Source: Bowmanella dokdonensis (lineage in GTDB: Bacteria > Pseudomonadota > Gammaproteobacteria > Enterobacterales > Alteromonadaceae). Taken from it: a stretch of 64,000 nucleotides of DNA. Where the stretch lies: the NCBI RefSeq assembly GCF_017254865.1, contig NZ_JAFKCV010000015.1:26145-90144 (forward strand), in the 5' to 3' direction. The notes under the pieces are model-generated. The model saw only the letters and a program-made list of their open reading frames with translations. It was not told the origin of the DNA and ran no database searches. The position numbers and the translations under genes are program-made. Shown here one piece after another: positions 11,261 to 20,165 of the stretch; within the stretch, counting starts at the first letter, position 1, and the number at the start of each line of letters is the position of its first letter.

Positions 11261-11531
11261 CTAGGGCGTGTTTATCTTTCATATTGACGCTCTGCTGGAG
11301 GTCATTTTTTTGCCCAGCAAGGAAGAAGGAGTGCGGTTTAGTGGGCCTAAATAAGCGACTGATAACGCCGCTGGACGGAAAAATGAACCCAGCCCGAAGG
11401 GTTGAGGCTAAAAATCCCTCACTCTGCGTTGCTCCCAACTTGTTTAGATGACTAAACGGCGTTACTCGCGCCTTGATTGAGGGATTTTTAGCTCTCAACA
11501 GAGAACAATATGAAAGATAAACACGCCCTAG
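11261..11531. mobile_element. 271-bp MITE-like palindromic element, copy 1
   Basis: A non-coding element with perfect 26-bp terminal inverted repeats beginning CTAGGGCGTGTTTATC. Its interior holds a second inverted repeat: AAAAATCCCTC (11410-11420) pairs exactly with GAGGGATTTTT (11480-11490), and GTTTAG/CTAAAC form an inner stem. There is no credible gene inside. CTAG at each end may be a duplicated target. It fills the gap between two convergent genes and its last bases form the TAG stop codon of the DUF3185 gene. Copy 2 is at 19084. Confidence 0.85.
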
Positions 11532-11734
11532 CGTTTGAAGAATAAAAACAGACCGACCACCAGACTGGCCGCTCCGCCTATCAGGCGCATCATCACCTCA
11601 TCCGAATGTGAGCCGGTGACCGCTTCCGTCAACTGGGCGCCGGCCGACTCGGACATATCATAGCCCCAGAAGAGCAGCCCCGCCCCGACAACGATCAGTA
11701 CCAGACTGACTGCTTTAGTGGTTGTACTTGCCAT
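11528..11734 (-). CDS. DUF3185 family small membrane protein
   Basis: A 68-residue protein with two transmembrane helices, about 8-25 and 50-66, matching the DUF3185 pattern (VGAGLLFWGYDMSES...SDEVMMRLIGGAASLVVGLFL). AAGGA precedes the ATG. The function of the family is unknown. Its TAG stop codon lies inside the terminal CTAG of the repeat element, so the insertion defines the exact 3' end of the gene. Confidence 0.85.
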   Translation of the reverse strand: MASTTTKAVSLVLIVVGAGLLFWGYDMSESAGAQLTEAVTGSHSDEVMMRLIGGAASLVVGLFLFFKR

Positions 11735-11765
11735 TGGATTTTCCTTATGGTGTCAGATAAATGGT

Positions 11766-12593
11766 TTACTGATTGTCCTGCGACTCAGCGCCGAACAGCC
11801 ATAACAGCCCTTGAATCACACTGACAGGCCAGGCTGCCTCATGAATAGTGTCGTCAAACAATGAGAGTTTCACATCAAACCCCGGATAGCGCCAGGCAGC
11901 CAGTTGAGTACGAAACGCGATGGCATCCCCCACCCTGTCGTGCTCATCTGACTGGTACAGGGGGCTCTCAAGACTGCCGACCCCGATGAAGACCCGGGCA
12001 TTGAGATCGCTTTGCTGTTCGGACCAGCCCCGGACCCTGTCCAGAAGGAAGCCGTCCTGATACCAAAGATCAGGACTGGCCAGCAGATAAGCCTGAAACA
12101 GTCCGGGTGTTCTGAGCAGCGTATACGCGCCCAGATGGGCGGTTTTACCGCGTCCTATAAAGGTGCGCCTGACCGGATCGGCACGATAGGAGCGCTCAAT
12201 AAAGGGGATCACACGACGCTCAAGCAATGCCAGCAGTTGGTCATGGCGCAGGACATGGCTCTGCCTGTCCTCGTTGGGCTGGTTGTCGTTGCTGGCCAGT
12301 GAAAAGCTCACCAGAATGGCTTGCGGCAGCTTGCCGGTTTGCATGGCAAGATGGGTCGCTGCAGAAACCAGCAGCAGATCTTCCGCGCCTCCGGGCAGAT
12401 AAAAAACCGGGTAACGATGGCCAAAATGAGACGACTGATAGTAACTGGCCGGGAGTTGAACGGTCACGCTGTGCAAACCTGACCCGTCCGTCAGTGCCCG
12501 CACCTCGGTGTTGGCCAGATGCAGTTGCTGGGCCGCCACCGGGGTGGTGGTCAGCCAAAGCAGGCAGATAATCCAGCCTGAGCGTCGCAGCAT
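11766..12593 (-). CDS. Exported esterase-like alpha/beta-hydrolase, nucleophile missing
   Basis: A 275-residue exported protein (signal peptide about 1-21) of the esterase D / siderophore-esterase-like alpha/beta-hydrolase group. The fold signatures are present: VTVQLPASY, YPVFYLPGG, RRVIPFIERSYRADPVRRTFIG, and the late His in DDTIHEAAWP. At the nucleophile elbow, where this group normally has GHSxGG, the sequence reads GRGKTA; the DNA (GGACGCGGTAAAACC) leaves no frame ambiguity. The catalytic Ser is therefore absent. It is either a pseudoenzyme or uses another residue. AGAGGA precedes the ATG. It may share a transcript with the downstream DUF3185 gene, 31 bp away. Confidence 0.8.
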   Translation of the reverse strand: MLRRSGWIICLLWLTTTPVAAQQLHLANTEVRALTDGSGLHSVTVQLPASYYQSSHFGHRYPVFYLPGGAEDLLLVSAATHLAMQTGKLPQAILVSFSLASNDNQPNEDRQSHVLRHDQLLALLERRVIPFIERSYRADPVRRTFIGRGKTAHLGAYTLLRTPGLFQAYLLASPDLWYQDGFLLDRVRGWSEQQSDLNARVFIGVGSLESPLYQSDEHDRVGDAIAFRTQLAAWRYPGFDVKLSLFDDTIHEAAWPVSVIQGLLWLFGAESQDNQ

Positions 12594-12757
12594 GCTGTTC
12601 CTCTGAACTTTTTCTTCTAATATTCAAGCACTAAGATTCGCATATCGGGACGCTATTAGCCAGTTGAAGACACCCGCCTATCGGATTTTTTGACAGGATA
12701 TGGACTTTGCTATCCTTCGTGAACCGCTGCACAGGCTCCCTGGCACCTCAATAAGCT

Positions 12758-13246
12758 TCAGTCACCCGGCCGATAACGCATCGCTACATCACAGCGTGCA
12801 TAGGCCTGACCGAAACGTGCCATGATGTCGTCGCAGTGAATGAAACCGTTTTTCTCATACAGGTGAATGGCCGCGGCACATTGCTTATTGGTCAGCAGGA
12901 ACAGGCAATCAATGGCCATCTGCCTGGCCTGCTCCAGGCAGTATTGCAGCAGTTTCTCGCCGACCTTCAGGCCCCTGGCCGATTCGAGCACGCCCATTTT
13001 GGTCAGTTCGAATACACCGGATCCTTTGTTCATTAAGGCACAGGTACCCACCACTCCAAGCTCTGCATGTCTGGCAAAATAGATCCGGCCTCCCGGTTCG
13101 ATCACAATGCGCCGCGGATCATTAAGCATGGCGATATCGGAGGGCTCCATGGCAAACATGGACTCAATCCACTGTTGGTTGATGGACAGAAAGTATGGGG
13201 CCAGTTCATCAGTAAAGGCATGGAAAGTCAGTTCATTGTGGATCAT
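12758..13246 (-). CDS. GNAT family N-acetyltransferase coupled to a MarR gene
   Basis: A 162-residue acetyltransferase: FELTKMGVLESARGLKVGEKLLQYCLEQAR is the acetyl-CoA-binding motif A, and AAIHLYEKNGF is motif B. I chose the ATG at 13246, where GGAG sits 7 nt upstream inside the end of the MarR gene; the frame is open further upstream but without a ribosome site. It overlaps the MarR gene by 14 nt, so translation is probably coupled. In other bacteria the same two domains occur as one MarR-GNAT protein. The substrate is unknown. Confidence 0.85.
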   Translation of the reverse strand: MIHNELTFHAFTDELAPYFLSINQQWIESMFAMEPSDIAMLNDPRRIVIEPGGRIYFARHAELGVVGTCALMNKGSGVFELTKMGVLESARGLKVGEKLLQYCLEQARQMAIDCLFLLTNKQCAAAIHLYEKNGFIHCDDIMARFGQAYARCDVAMRYRPGD

Positions 13247-13724
13247 CTTTACGCTCCATGGTTCGTTGATACAAAGATTTCTGCCCAAAGGCCTGTTCAC
13301 ATTGTCGCAATGACTGGTAAAAATCGTTTCCCCCTTGCTCACACAGCTCCCTGGCGGCCTCGCGCACAGCCTGCCACATGGGCTGGATAGCCTCCACCTG
13401 GCTGCGCCCCTGTTGGGTCAGGGTGATCAGGCGGCGGCGGGAATCCTTTTTGCAGGGGGTCTGTCTGACCAGTTTCCTGGCGCTGAGCTGGGTGCAGAAC
13501 TGACTGATGGCTGGCTGGGACAGGCCCAGGTATTCGGCTGCTTCCACCACACTGACTTCACCCTTGTGATAAAGCAATGCCAACAGGGTAAACCAGCGCG
13601 GTTGCAGATCTGCCCCGTAGGCTGCATAAATGGCCGAGGCATCGGCCAGCATACGTTCAGCCAGCCTTTTCAACCGGCTGCCTAGGGCCAGTTCCGCCAG
13701 TTCGTCGAGAAAATCTTCTGTCAT
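13233..13724 (-). CDS. MarR family transcriptional regulator, partner of the GNAT gene
   Basis: A 163-residue winged-helix regulator. The helix-turn-helix is VSVVEAAEYLGLSQPAISQFCTQL and the wing is CKKDSRRRLITLT. The first part (LKRLAERMLADASAIYAAYGADLQPRWF) matches the dimerisation helices of the MarR half of MarR-GNAT fusions. Its 3' end contains the ribosome site and start of the acetyltransferase. Upstream at 13730-13770 lies an AT-rich stretch with CTTATATAAG (perfect palindrome, 13742-13751) and repeated CACTTAT, a likely self-control site. Confidence 0.9.
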   Translation of the reverse strand: MTEDFLDELAELALGSRLKRLAERMLADASAIYAAYGADLQPRWFTLLALLYHKGEVSVVEAAEYLGLSQPAISQFCTQLSARKLVRQTPCKKDSRRRLITLTQQGRSQVEAIQPMWQAVREAARELCEQGGNDFYQSLRQCEQAFGQKSLYQRTMERKDDPQ

Positions 13725-13728
13725 AGCG

Positions 13729-13770
13729 CACTTATTTAAACACTTATATAAGCATTTATATATAAATCTA
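13729..13770. promoter_or_regulatory. AT-rich palindromic region upstream of the MarR-GNAT pair
   Basis: Contains the perfect palindrome CTTATATAAG (13742-13751), two CACTTAT direct repeats 11 bp apart and a TTTATATATAAA palindrome, all within 45 bp of the MarR start. This fits overlapping promoter and operator sequence, but no single site stands out. Confidence 0.4.
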
Positions 13771-13863
13771 AAAACTTGTCAAGCACGCCAGATAAGGCTC
13801 AGCTGCAATCTTTTATCCGGAGGACAAATTGCCCGACACAGGGCCGGGCAACACAGGAGTGGA

Positions 13864-14874
13864 TCAGGTAATGGGTATGGTCTTTCGCGCATACAGCGCT
13901 TTGCGCTCTGCATCACTGATAAATGCCGCTTCAACGCCATTGCGCTGAACCTGCTCGAGCTGGGCGTCGTTCAGGCCGATAATCTCTTTGGCGACCCTGT
14001 ATTCGTTTTCCAGGTTAATATTAGAAACGGCAGGATCATCCGTATTGAGCGTGACACACAGGCCCCGCTCCAGGAACAACGGCATGGGTGAGTCCTTAAT
14101 GGCCTTGACCGTGGCGGTCTGATAGTTAGAGGTGGGACAGGACTCAACAGCGATACGATGTTTGGCCATATATTCCATCAACCGATCGTCCCGGGTGGCC
14201 GCGACACCGTGGCCGATTCGCGTGGCGCCAAGCTTTTCAATGGCATTCCAGATGCTTTGGGGCCCGTCGGCTTCACCTGCATGCACGGTTATATTCCAAC
14301 CGGCATCACGGGCCAGCCGGAAATGCTCCAGAAAAAGCTCGGCGGGATATCCCAGTTCATCGCCGGCCAAATCCAGGGCGGTGATATGCTCCTTACAGGC
14401 CAGCAGGGCGTCCAATTCCTGACGACAGGTATACGCCCCAAAGGTACGGCTTAGAATGCCGATCAGATTGGCCTGAATGCCGAATTTCTCACTCCCTGAC
14501 CTGACCCCTTCAATCACTGCCTCCACCACCTGCACCATGTCCAGATTAAACGCCCTTGCCATGTAATAAGGGGAAAAGCGCAGCTCCACATAGTCCAGAC
14601 CCGAGTCATGGGCGTCTTCCATATTTTCCATCGCCACCCTGTAACAGGCGTTGACGTCGGCGAGCACCGCCACCCCGTAATCCAGCTTCTGCAAAAAAGC
14701 CAGCAGATCACTGGTCTGTTCCTGTACCTGGGCCAGGGGCAACAGTTCTTCGTAACTGTTGGCGGGCAGTCGTATACCATGTTGCTGGGACAGTTCCCAG
14801 ATGGTCCGCGGGCGGATATTACCGTCCAGATGCCGATGCAGGTCTACCAGGGGAACGTCGGGATTAATCATCAT
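13864..14874 (-). CDS. add: Adenosine deaminase
   Basis: Deaminates adenosine and deoxyadenosine to inosine and deoxyinosine in purine salvage; a cytoplasmic zinc enzyme. From the ATG at 14874 the protein has 336 residues, as in E. coli Add (333). The frame is open for another 60 codons upstream, but that part has no similarity, runs into the next gene and would lose the AAGG ribosome site 6 nt before 14874. Zinc and catalytic residues are seen in DLHRHLDGN (His13, His15), VHAGE and NTDDP, with SCPTSNYQT as further family signature. Confidence 0.95.
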   Translation of the reverse strand: MMINPDVPLVDLHRHLDGNIRPRTIWELSQQHGIRLPANSYEELLPLAQVQEQTSDLLAFLQKLDYGVAVLADVNACYRVAMENMEDAHDSGLDYVELRFSPYYMARAFNLDMVQVVEAVIEGVRSGSEKFGIQANLIGILSRTFGAYTCRQELDALLACKEHITALDLAGDELGYPAELFLEHFRLARDAGWNITVHAGEADGPQSIWNAIEKLGATRIGHGVAATRDDRLMEYMAKHRIAVESCPTSNYQTATVKAIKDSPMPLFLERGLCVTLNTDDPAVSNINLENEYRVAKEIIGLNDAQLEQVQRNGVEAAFISDAERKALYARKTIPIT

Positions 14875-14959
14875 TATTATCCTTGTATTGACTACGACGA
14901 AGAAAGGTCTCCGAGGGCCAGTATACCAAGTTGGGATCAAAACCCGAGGATAAAATCGC

Positions 14960-15634
14960 TTAGCGGTGTCCTTCAGACGGGGGCGAGGCAGGTGCCGGTG
15001 GCTCCAGTTGCAGTTTCTCGGCCAGCAGCACGGCCTGAATCCGGCTATATACATCCAGCTTGCGGAAAATAGCCGTCACATGAGCCTTAACCGTGGCTTC
15101 GGTGATGCCCAGCTCATAGGCAATCTGCTTGTTCAGCAGGCCATGGTGGATAAGGTAAAGCACTTTGTATTGCTGAGGGGTCAGGGTGGCAACTTTCTGC
15201 GCCAGGTTGCGATCTTCGTCACTGATGGCGTGCAACTTGTCCCTGAGTGCAGCGGGCACCCAATTGTCCCCTTCCAAAATGCTACTGATGGCATCGGCTA
15301 TCTGGTCGGAGGATGAAGACTTGGGGATAAATCCCAGGGCACCGAACCCCATTACCCTGGATACAATTTCAACACTCTCACTGCCGGAGATAACCGCCAC
15401 GGGCACGGTGGGGAAATCCTCGCGCACGCGGATAAGACCATACAGGTCGCCGGAGCCGGGCATATGCAAATCCAGTAACACCAGATCCAGATCTTCATGT
15501 TTGTCCAGGGCGGCCAGGGTGCTGTCCAGGGAATCGGACTGTACCAGTTCCAGTTCTGCAAAGCGCTGCTTAAGCGCACCAGCCAGAGCTTCCCTGAACA
15601 GGGGATGATCATCCGCAATCAGAAACTTGGCCAT
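14960..15634 (-). CDS. NarL/FixJ-type response regulator, probable regulator of acs
   Basis: A 224-residue two-component regulator. The receiver has Asp8/Asp9, the phosphoacceptor Asp55 (LLDLHMPG) and Lys105. A LuxR-type helix-turn-helix lies at about 150-205 ([36 protein letters not shown]). It sits directly downstream of acs on the same strand with an 80-bp gap holding a hairpin. In Vibrio and Pseudomonas the LuxR-type regulator CrbR activates acs, and this protein has the right size and context, but no CrbS-like sensor kinase is in the window. The CrbR assignment is inference. Confidence 0.9.
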   Translation of the reverse strand: MAKFLIADDHPLFREALAGALKQRFAELELVQSDSLDSTLAALDKHEDLDLVLLDLHMPGSGDLYGLIRVREDFPTVPVAVISGSESVEIVSRVMGFGALGFIPKSSSSDQIADAISSILEGDNWVPAALRDKLHAISDEDRNLAQKVATLTPQQYKVLYLIHHGLLNKQIAYELGITEATVKAHVTAIFRKLDVYSRIQAVLLAEKLQLEPPAPASPPSEGHR

Positions 15635-15662
15635 GTCAACTCCAATGGTAACAAGTCACTCA

Positions 15663-15688
15663 GTGTCCGACATTTTGCTGTCGGACAC
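15663..15688 (-). other. Perfect 10-bp hairpin between acs and the response regulator
   Basis: GTGTCCGACA and TGTCGGACAC pair perfectly around a 6-nt loop. There is no T-run after it on the acs strand, so it is not a classical terminator. It may be a processing or stability hairpin, or an operator for the regulator gene. Confidence 0.55.
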
Positions 15689-15713
15689 CAGTACCCCGAA
15701 TTAGGCACTCACC

Positions 15714-17660
15714 TTAACGGTTCAGCCTGTTGTCAATCAGCGAATCCACCACCGCCGGATCGGCCAGGGTCGAGGTATCACCCAGGTTCTCAAACTCATT
15801 GGCGGCAATTTTGCGCAGGATACGGCGCATGATCTTGCCCGAGCGGGTCTTGGGCAGGCCATGGGTCCACTGGATATAATCAGGGGTGGCGATGGGGCTT
15901 AAGTCATCCCTCACCCACTGGCGTACCGCTTTGGTCAGCTCTTCGGTGATCTCGGTACCATCGGTTGGCAACAGATACACATAGATGCCCTGCCCTTTGA
16001 TATCGTGCGGATAGCCCACCACCGCAGCCTCGGCGACGGCCGGATGGCCCACCAGGGAACTTTCGATCTCTGCCGTGCCCAGACGGTGACCGGACACGTT
16101 CAGTACGTCGTCTACCCGTCCGGTAATCCAGTAATAGCCGTCCTCGTCGCGTCTGGCGCCGTCGCCGGTAAAGTACAGGTTGCTGTAGGTGCTGAAATAG
16201 GTCTGCTCGAACCTGTCATGGTCGCCCCAGACGGTGCGGGCCTGACCCGGCCAGGAATCGGTGATCACCAGGTTGCCTTCGGTGGCTCCTTCCAGGAACT
16301 TGCCTTCTGCATCTACCAGGGCCGGCTTGACGCCAAAAAAAGGACGGGTGGCGGAGCCGGGCTTAAGGTCGGTAGCGCCGGGCAGCGGGGTAATCATGAT
16401 GCCGCCGGTCTCAGTTTGCCACCAGGTGTCCACAATCGGACAGCGGCTGTTACCGATCTTTTCGTGATACCACTCCCAGGCCTCCGGGTTGATGGGTTCA
16501 CCAACACTGCCGAGCAGGCGCAGACTGTCACGGCTGGAGCCTTCTGCGGGCAGATCCCCCTTGGCCATCAGCGCTCTGATGGCGGTGGGCGCGGTGTAGA
16601 GGATACTCACCTTGTGCTTGTCGACTATCTGGCCGATACGGCGAACATCGGGGTAGGTGGGCACTCCTTCAAACATCAGACTGGTGGCGCCATTGGCAAA
16701 GGGTCCGTAGACGATATAACTATGACCTGTGATCCAGCCCACATCCGCTGCACACCAGTAGATATCACCAGGATGATAATCAAACACATATTCATGGGTC
16801 ATGGCCGCATACACCAGATAACCGCCTGTGGTATGCACCACCCCCTTGGGCTTGCCGGTGGATCCCGAGGTATAGAGCACAAACAGCGGATCTTCGGCGT
16901 TCATGGGCTCGGGTTCACAGGTTTTTTCACAGTCTGCGGTTACCTCATGCCACCAGTGATCCCGCCCCTGGTGCATGGCTGTGTCTTCCTCTAGCAACTG
17001 ATAGACAATCACAGATTCGATGCAGGCCGTGCTGGCACGCTCCAGGGCCTTGTCCACATTGGTTTTCAGAGGTACTTTGTTGCCGCCCCGGCGACCGAAA
17101 TTACTGGTGATCACCAGTTTGGCGCTGCAGTCCTCGATACGATCGGCAATGGCATTGGGAGAAAAGCCGCCGAAGATCACCGAATGGACAGCGCCGATAC
17201 GAGCGCAGGCCAGCATGGCATAGGCAGCCTGGGGGACCATGGGCATATAGATAATTACCCGGTCACCCTTGCCCACACCCAGCTTTTTCATACTGTTGGC
17301 GAGCAGACAAACCTCGTCATGCATTTGCTGGTAACTGATATGACTGCTCTGGGACGGGTCGTCCCCTTCCCAGATAATGGCTGTGGCCTGGGGATTGGTT
17401 TGCAGATGGCGATCGATACAGTTGTAGGCGGCGTTAAGCTTGCCGTCCTCAAACCACTTAATGCTGACCTGACCTTTGGCAAAGCTGGTATTCTTAACTT
17501 TGCTGTAGGGCTTAATCCAGTCCAGTCGTTTGCCCTGTTCCTGCCAGAAACCCTGGGGATCCTTCACCGACCAGTCATACAGGCGTTGATACTCCGCATT
17601 ATCTGCATGGGTATTGGCCTGCTCGGGGTAAGAGGATAAGGGGTGAATTGCTTGAGACAT
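15714..17660 (-). CDS. acs: Acetyl-CoA synthetase (AMP-forming)
   Basis: Converts acetate, ATP and CoA to acetyl-CoA through acetyl-AMP, the high-affinity acetate assimilation route. At 648 residues it has the family length (E. coli 652). The ATP-binding P-loop [11 protein letters not shown] is at 263-273, the TWWQTETGG motif near 415, and the acetylation-controlled Lys at 609 (SGKIMRR), the same number as in the enteric enzyme. GGAG precedes the ATG. It is divergent from a porin gene. The 262-bp gap between them carries repeated TAGTCG motifs that may bind the response regulator encoded downstream. Confidence 0.97.
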   Translation of the reverse strand: MSQAIHPLSSYPEQANTHADNAEYQRLYDWSVKDPQGFWQEQGKRLDWIKPYSKVKNTSFAKGQVSIKWFEDGKLNAAYNCIDRHLQTNPQATAIIWEGDDPSQSSHISYQQMHDEVCLLANSMKKLGVGKGDRVIIYMPMVPQAAYAMLACARIGAVHSVIFGGFSPNAIADRIEDCSAKLVITSNFGRRGGNKVPLKTNVDKALERASTACIESVIVYQLLEEDTAMHQGRDHWWHEVTADCEKTCEPEPMNAEDPLFVLYTSGSTGKPKGVVHTTGGYLVYAAMTHEYVFDYHPGDIYWCAADVGWITGHSYIVYGPFANGATSLMFEGVPTYPDVRRIGQIVDKHKVSILYTAPTAIRALMAKGDLPAEGSSRDSLRLLGSVGEPINPEAWEWYHEKIGNSRCPIVDTWWQTETGGIMITPLPGATDLKPGSATRPFFGVKPALVDAEGKFLEGATEGNLVITDSWPGQARTVWGDHDRFEQTYFSTYSNLYFTGDGARRDEDGYYWITGRVDDVLNVSGHRLGTAEIESSLVGHPAVAEAAVVGYPHDIKGQGIYVYLLPTDGTEITEELTKAVRQWVRDDLSPIATPDYIQWTHGLPKTRSGKIMRRILRKIAANEFENLGDTSTLADPAVVDSLIDNRLNR

Positions 17661-17733
17661 ACAGTTTCTCCAAATTTTGCCAGGGTCCCGGTCCGTTTGC
17701 CCAATGGTAAGGGGGTGGCCCCTGTAAAGTATT

Positions 17734-17852
17734 AGACCATAGTCGTAATCCGCTTTTTACCCGGCGTCAAACTTTCCTTTACATTCCTTTAACAACAAGC
17801 CCTGTAGCCACACTGCCGGCATCTTCGACCTTAGTCGAACAGACTATGGTCT
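17734..17852. promoter_or_regulatory. Candidate response-regulator sites in the acs/porin intergenic region
   Basis: AGACCATAGTC (17734-17744) and its exact reverse complement GACTATGGTCT (17842-17852) frame the centre of the gap. A further CCTTAGTCG at 17829 resembles CCATAGTCG at 17737. So there are three related half-sites, two direct and one inverted, between divergent acs and porin genes. The link to the adjacent NarL-type regulator is inference. Confidence 0.5.
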
Positions 17853-17922
17853 GATTGAGCAGCCTGTCCTCCTGAACAATGTTAGGTGTCGATGACATTG
17901 AATTCGACTCAGAGGACAGATA

Positions 17923-19080
17923 ATGACAACCCTGATAAAAAAACCTGTTGCACTGCTGATTGGCTCCCTGTTCACCGCCTTTGGATCACAGGCTGCCGGA
18001 TTGGACGATACCACATTTAAATTCGGCGGCTATATCAAACTGGACGCCATGGCCAGTCAGTACTCAGACGGCTCCCTGCCCTCGGGCAATATCGGACGGG
18101 ATTTCTATATTCCCGGCCTGACCCCCGTTGGCGGCAATGACGAGGGCACTGCCTTTGATATGCATGCCAGGCAGACCCGATTCAATTTCTCCAGTACTAC
18201 CGCACTTGAAAACGGTAAGACCCTGACCGCCAAACTGGAACTGGACTTTATGGCCACTCCTAACGGTGATGAGCGTGTCTCCAACTCCTACAGCCCCCGT
18301 ATGAGAATCGCCACTATCGAATATGACGGCTGGCTGTTCGGTCAGACCTGGACCACCTTCCAGGATGTGGCGGTGTTGCCGGAAACCCTGGACTTTATCG
18401 GCGCCACCGACGGTACGATCTTTGTGCGTCAGGCCATGATCCGCTACAGCCACGGCGGCTTTCAGGTCGCTTTGGAGAATCCGGAAACCACGGTAACACC
18501 CTTTGGCGGCGGTGGCCGCATCGTCACCGATGACAACTCGGTGCCGGATTTGGTGCTGCGCTATACCCATAAGACCGACTGGGGCCATCTGTCCGGTGCG
18601 GCGCTGATCCGCCAGCTCGCCTATGATAACGGCGTGGGCATCGACAGCACCGAGACCGCCGCCGCGTTCAGCCTGTCAGCCAAGATCAACCTGGGTAAGG
18701 ACGACATCAAGCTGATGCTTAACAGCGGTTCGGGTATGGGACGCTACCTGGGTATCAATACTGCCAACGGCGCGGTGCTCAATGCAGACAATGAGCTTGA
18801 GACCATCGACTCAACCGGGGGGCTTATCGCCTACCGGCACTGGTGGAATGAACAGTGGCGCTCAACGCTGAGTTATTCAGTTTTTGAGGCGGACAACGAG
18901 GTGGATCTGACCGGCCTTGGCGTGACCAAAAGCACCAGCAGTATCAGGGTCAATGCCATTTACTCGGCCACCAAGGCATTAAGCTTTGGACTGGAATACA
19001 GCCACGCCGAGCGGGAGCTGGAAAATCAGCAGGACGGCGATATGGACAGGCTGCAGTTCTCAGCCAAGTACAGCTTCTAA
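17923..19080 (+). CDS. DcaP-like outer-membrane porin
   Basis: A 385-residue exported protein: signal peptide about 1-24 (ending GSQAA), then a beta-barrel pattern with FKFGGYIKLDAM at the start, ARQTRFNFSST, GWLFGQTWTTF and a C-terminal Phe (FSAKYSF), the outer-membrane insertion signal. These match the DcaP-like trimeric porins, which pass dicarboxylates and other small anions. AGAGGA precedes the ATG. Divergence from acs suggests shared control and perhaps uptake of organic acids; the real substrate is unknown. The repeat element starts 3 bp after its stop codon. Confidence 0.85.
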   Translation: MTTLIKKPVALLIGSLFTAFGSQAAGLDDTTFKFGGYIKLDAMASQYSDGSLPSGNIGRDFYIPGLTPVGGNDEGTAFDMHARQTRFNFSSTTALENGKTLTAKLELDFMATPNGDERVSNSYSPRMRIATIEYDGWLFGQTWTTFQDVAVLPETLDFIGATDGTIFVRQAMIRYSHGGFQVALENPETTVTPFGGGGRIVTDDNSVPDLVLRYTHKTDWGHLSGAALIRQLAYDNGVGIDSTETAAAFSLSAKINLGKDDIKLMLNSGSGMGRYLGINTANGAVLNADNELETIDSTGGLIAYRHWWNEQWRSTLSYSVFEADNEVDLTGLGVTKSTSSIRVNAIYSATKALSFGLEYSHAERELENQQDGDMDRLQFSAKYSF

Positions 19081-19083
19081 GCT

Positions 19084-19354
19084 CTAGGGCGTGTTTATCT
19101 TTCATATTGACACTCTGCTGGAGGCCATTTTTTTGCCCAGCAAGGAAGAAGGAGTGCGGTTTAGTGGGCCTAAATAAGCGACTGATGACGCTGCTGGACG
19201 GAAAAATGGCCCCAGCCCGAAGGGTTGAGGCTAAAAACCCCTCACTCTGCGTTGCTCCCAACTTGTTTAGATGGCTAAACGGCGTTACTCGCGCCTTGAT
19301 TGAGGAGTTTTTCGCTCTCAACAGAGGCCAATATGAAAGATAAACACGCCCTAG
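19084..19354. mobile_element. 271-bp MITE-like palindromic element, copy 2
   Basis: Same length and same perfect 26-bp terminal inverted repeats as the element at 11261, with about 13 substitutions and no insertions or deletions by my reading (about 95% identity). The inner inverted repeat is kept with one mismatch. It again lies between convergent genes, 3 bp after the porin stop and 11 bp from the hydrolase stop, and again begins and ends with CTAG. Confidence 0.85.
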
Positions 19355-19365
19355 GGGGAGCCGGG

Positions 19366-20160
19366 TCACGTCTGCTCCCTCATTCCAGCAAGCCCGGCCA
19401 GCGCCTGAAGCAGAATGGCGCGGGTTCGGGCCTGTTGTTGCTGCCTGCTGATCCCGGCCTCGCCGTCGAATAGCTGATGACCATAATGGCCGAACTGGGA
19501 ATGGTTGGCACCTTCGATGGCTTCAAACCTGGCTGCAGCCGGCAACAGATGTCGGTTGGCCTGGATTTTCTGTACCGGCGCGATGCCATCCTCCGAGCCG
19601 TAGACTTTGATTACCGGCATGGGCAAGTCGGATAAATCCTGCCGTTTGGGGTGGGTGGTGGCAATCAGCGCCAGTGAATCCACCTTATCCGGTACCTGTG
19701 CCGCCAACCTAGCTGCGAGGGCCCCGCCCAGGGAATGGCCGGCAACCAGCCATTTACCCTGATCTTGATTCAATAGGCGCTGAGCCTGATCCAGCGCCTG
19801 TTCTTTATGACTCCCCAGGGGGGCAAAGCGCCAGGGCAAATTGAGGATATATACAGAAAAGCCCTGCTCGGCCAGCGGCCTTAACATGGGTACGTAGGCG
19901 CTGGCGGCGATACCCGAACCGCAGATAAACAACACCGACGCTTCTTGCTCCGCCCCTTGTGGTTGCAGTCGCAGCCAGTTGTCCTGTTCAGTCACCCTCA
20001 CCCGGTCGGAACTTTTCAGTACACCCTGAGGTAGACCCTGGGTGCGTACCGAGTTGGCCAGCCAGAGGGTGGAAAATACCGCCCAGAGGATAAAGGCCCA
20101 GTGGATGGCCTGGCGAACCCGCCTACGCTCCCCTTTAACCAAGCCTTTGTCCTGCGTCAT
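19366..20160 (-). CDS. Membrane-anchored alpha/beta-hydrolase
   Basis: A 264-residue hydrolase with an N-terminal membrane anchor (about 18-40) placing the domain in the periplasm. The triad is visible: Ser in GHSLGG, Asp in GSEDGIAP and His in GANHSQFG. SVLFICGSGIAASAYVPMLRPLAEQGF is the strand and oxyanion region. The substrate is unknown. The gene starts 5 bp after the stop of the M14 peptidase gene, so the two form an operon. Confidence 0.85.
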   Translation of the reverse strand: MTQDKGLVKGERRRVRQAIHWAFILWAVFSTLWLANSVRTQGLPQGVLKSSDRVRVTEQDNWLRLQPQGAEQEASVLFICGSGIAASAYVPMLRPLAEQGFSVYILNLPWRFAPLGSHKEQALDQAQRLLNQDQGKWLVAGHSLGGALAARLAAQVPDKVDSLALIATTHPKRQDLSDLPMPVIKVYGSEDGIAPVQKIQANRHLLPAAARFEAIEGANHSQFGHYGHQLFDGEAGISRQQQQARTRAILLQALAGLAGMREQT

Positions 20161-20165
20161 TGCCG

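Noticed and set aside
11112..11498. A protein-like frame in repeat copy 1, with a sister frame at 18950-19369 in copy 2
   Set aside because: Both run through the terminal and inner inverted repeats and into flanking genes. The similarity between them only reflects the shared DNA repeat, so I treat it as non-coding.
12140..12160. GRGKT in the esterase-like protein as a possible P-loop
   Set aside because: It falls at the nucleophile elbow of an alpha/beta-hydrolase and lacks the GxxxxGK[ST] spacing and context.
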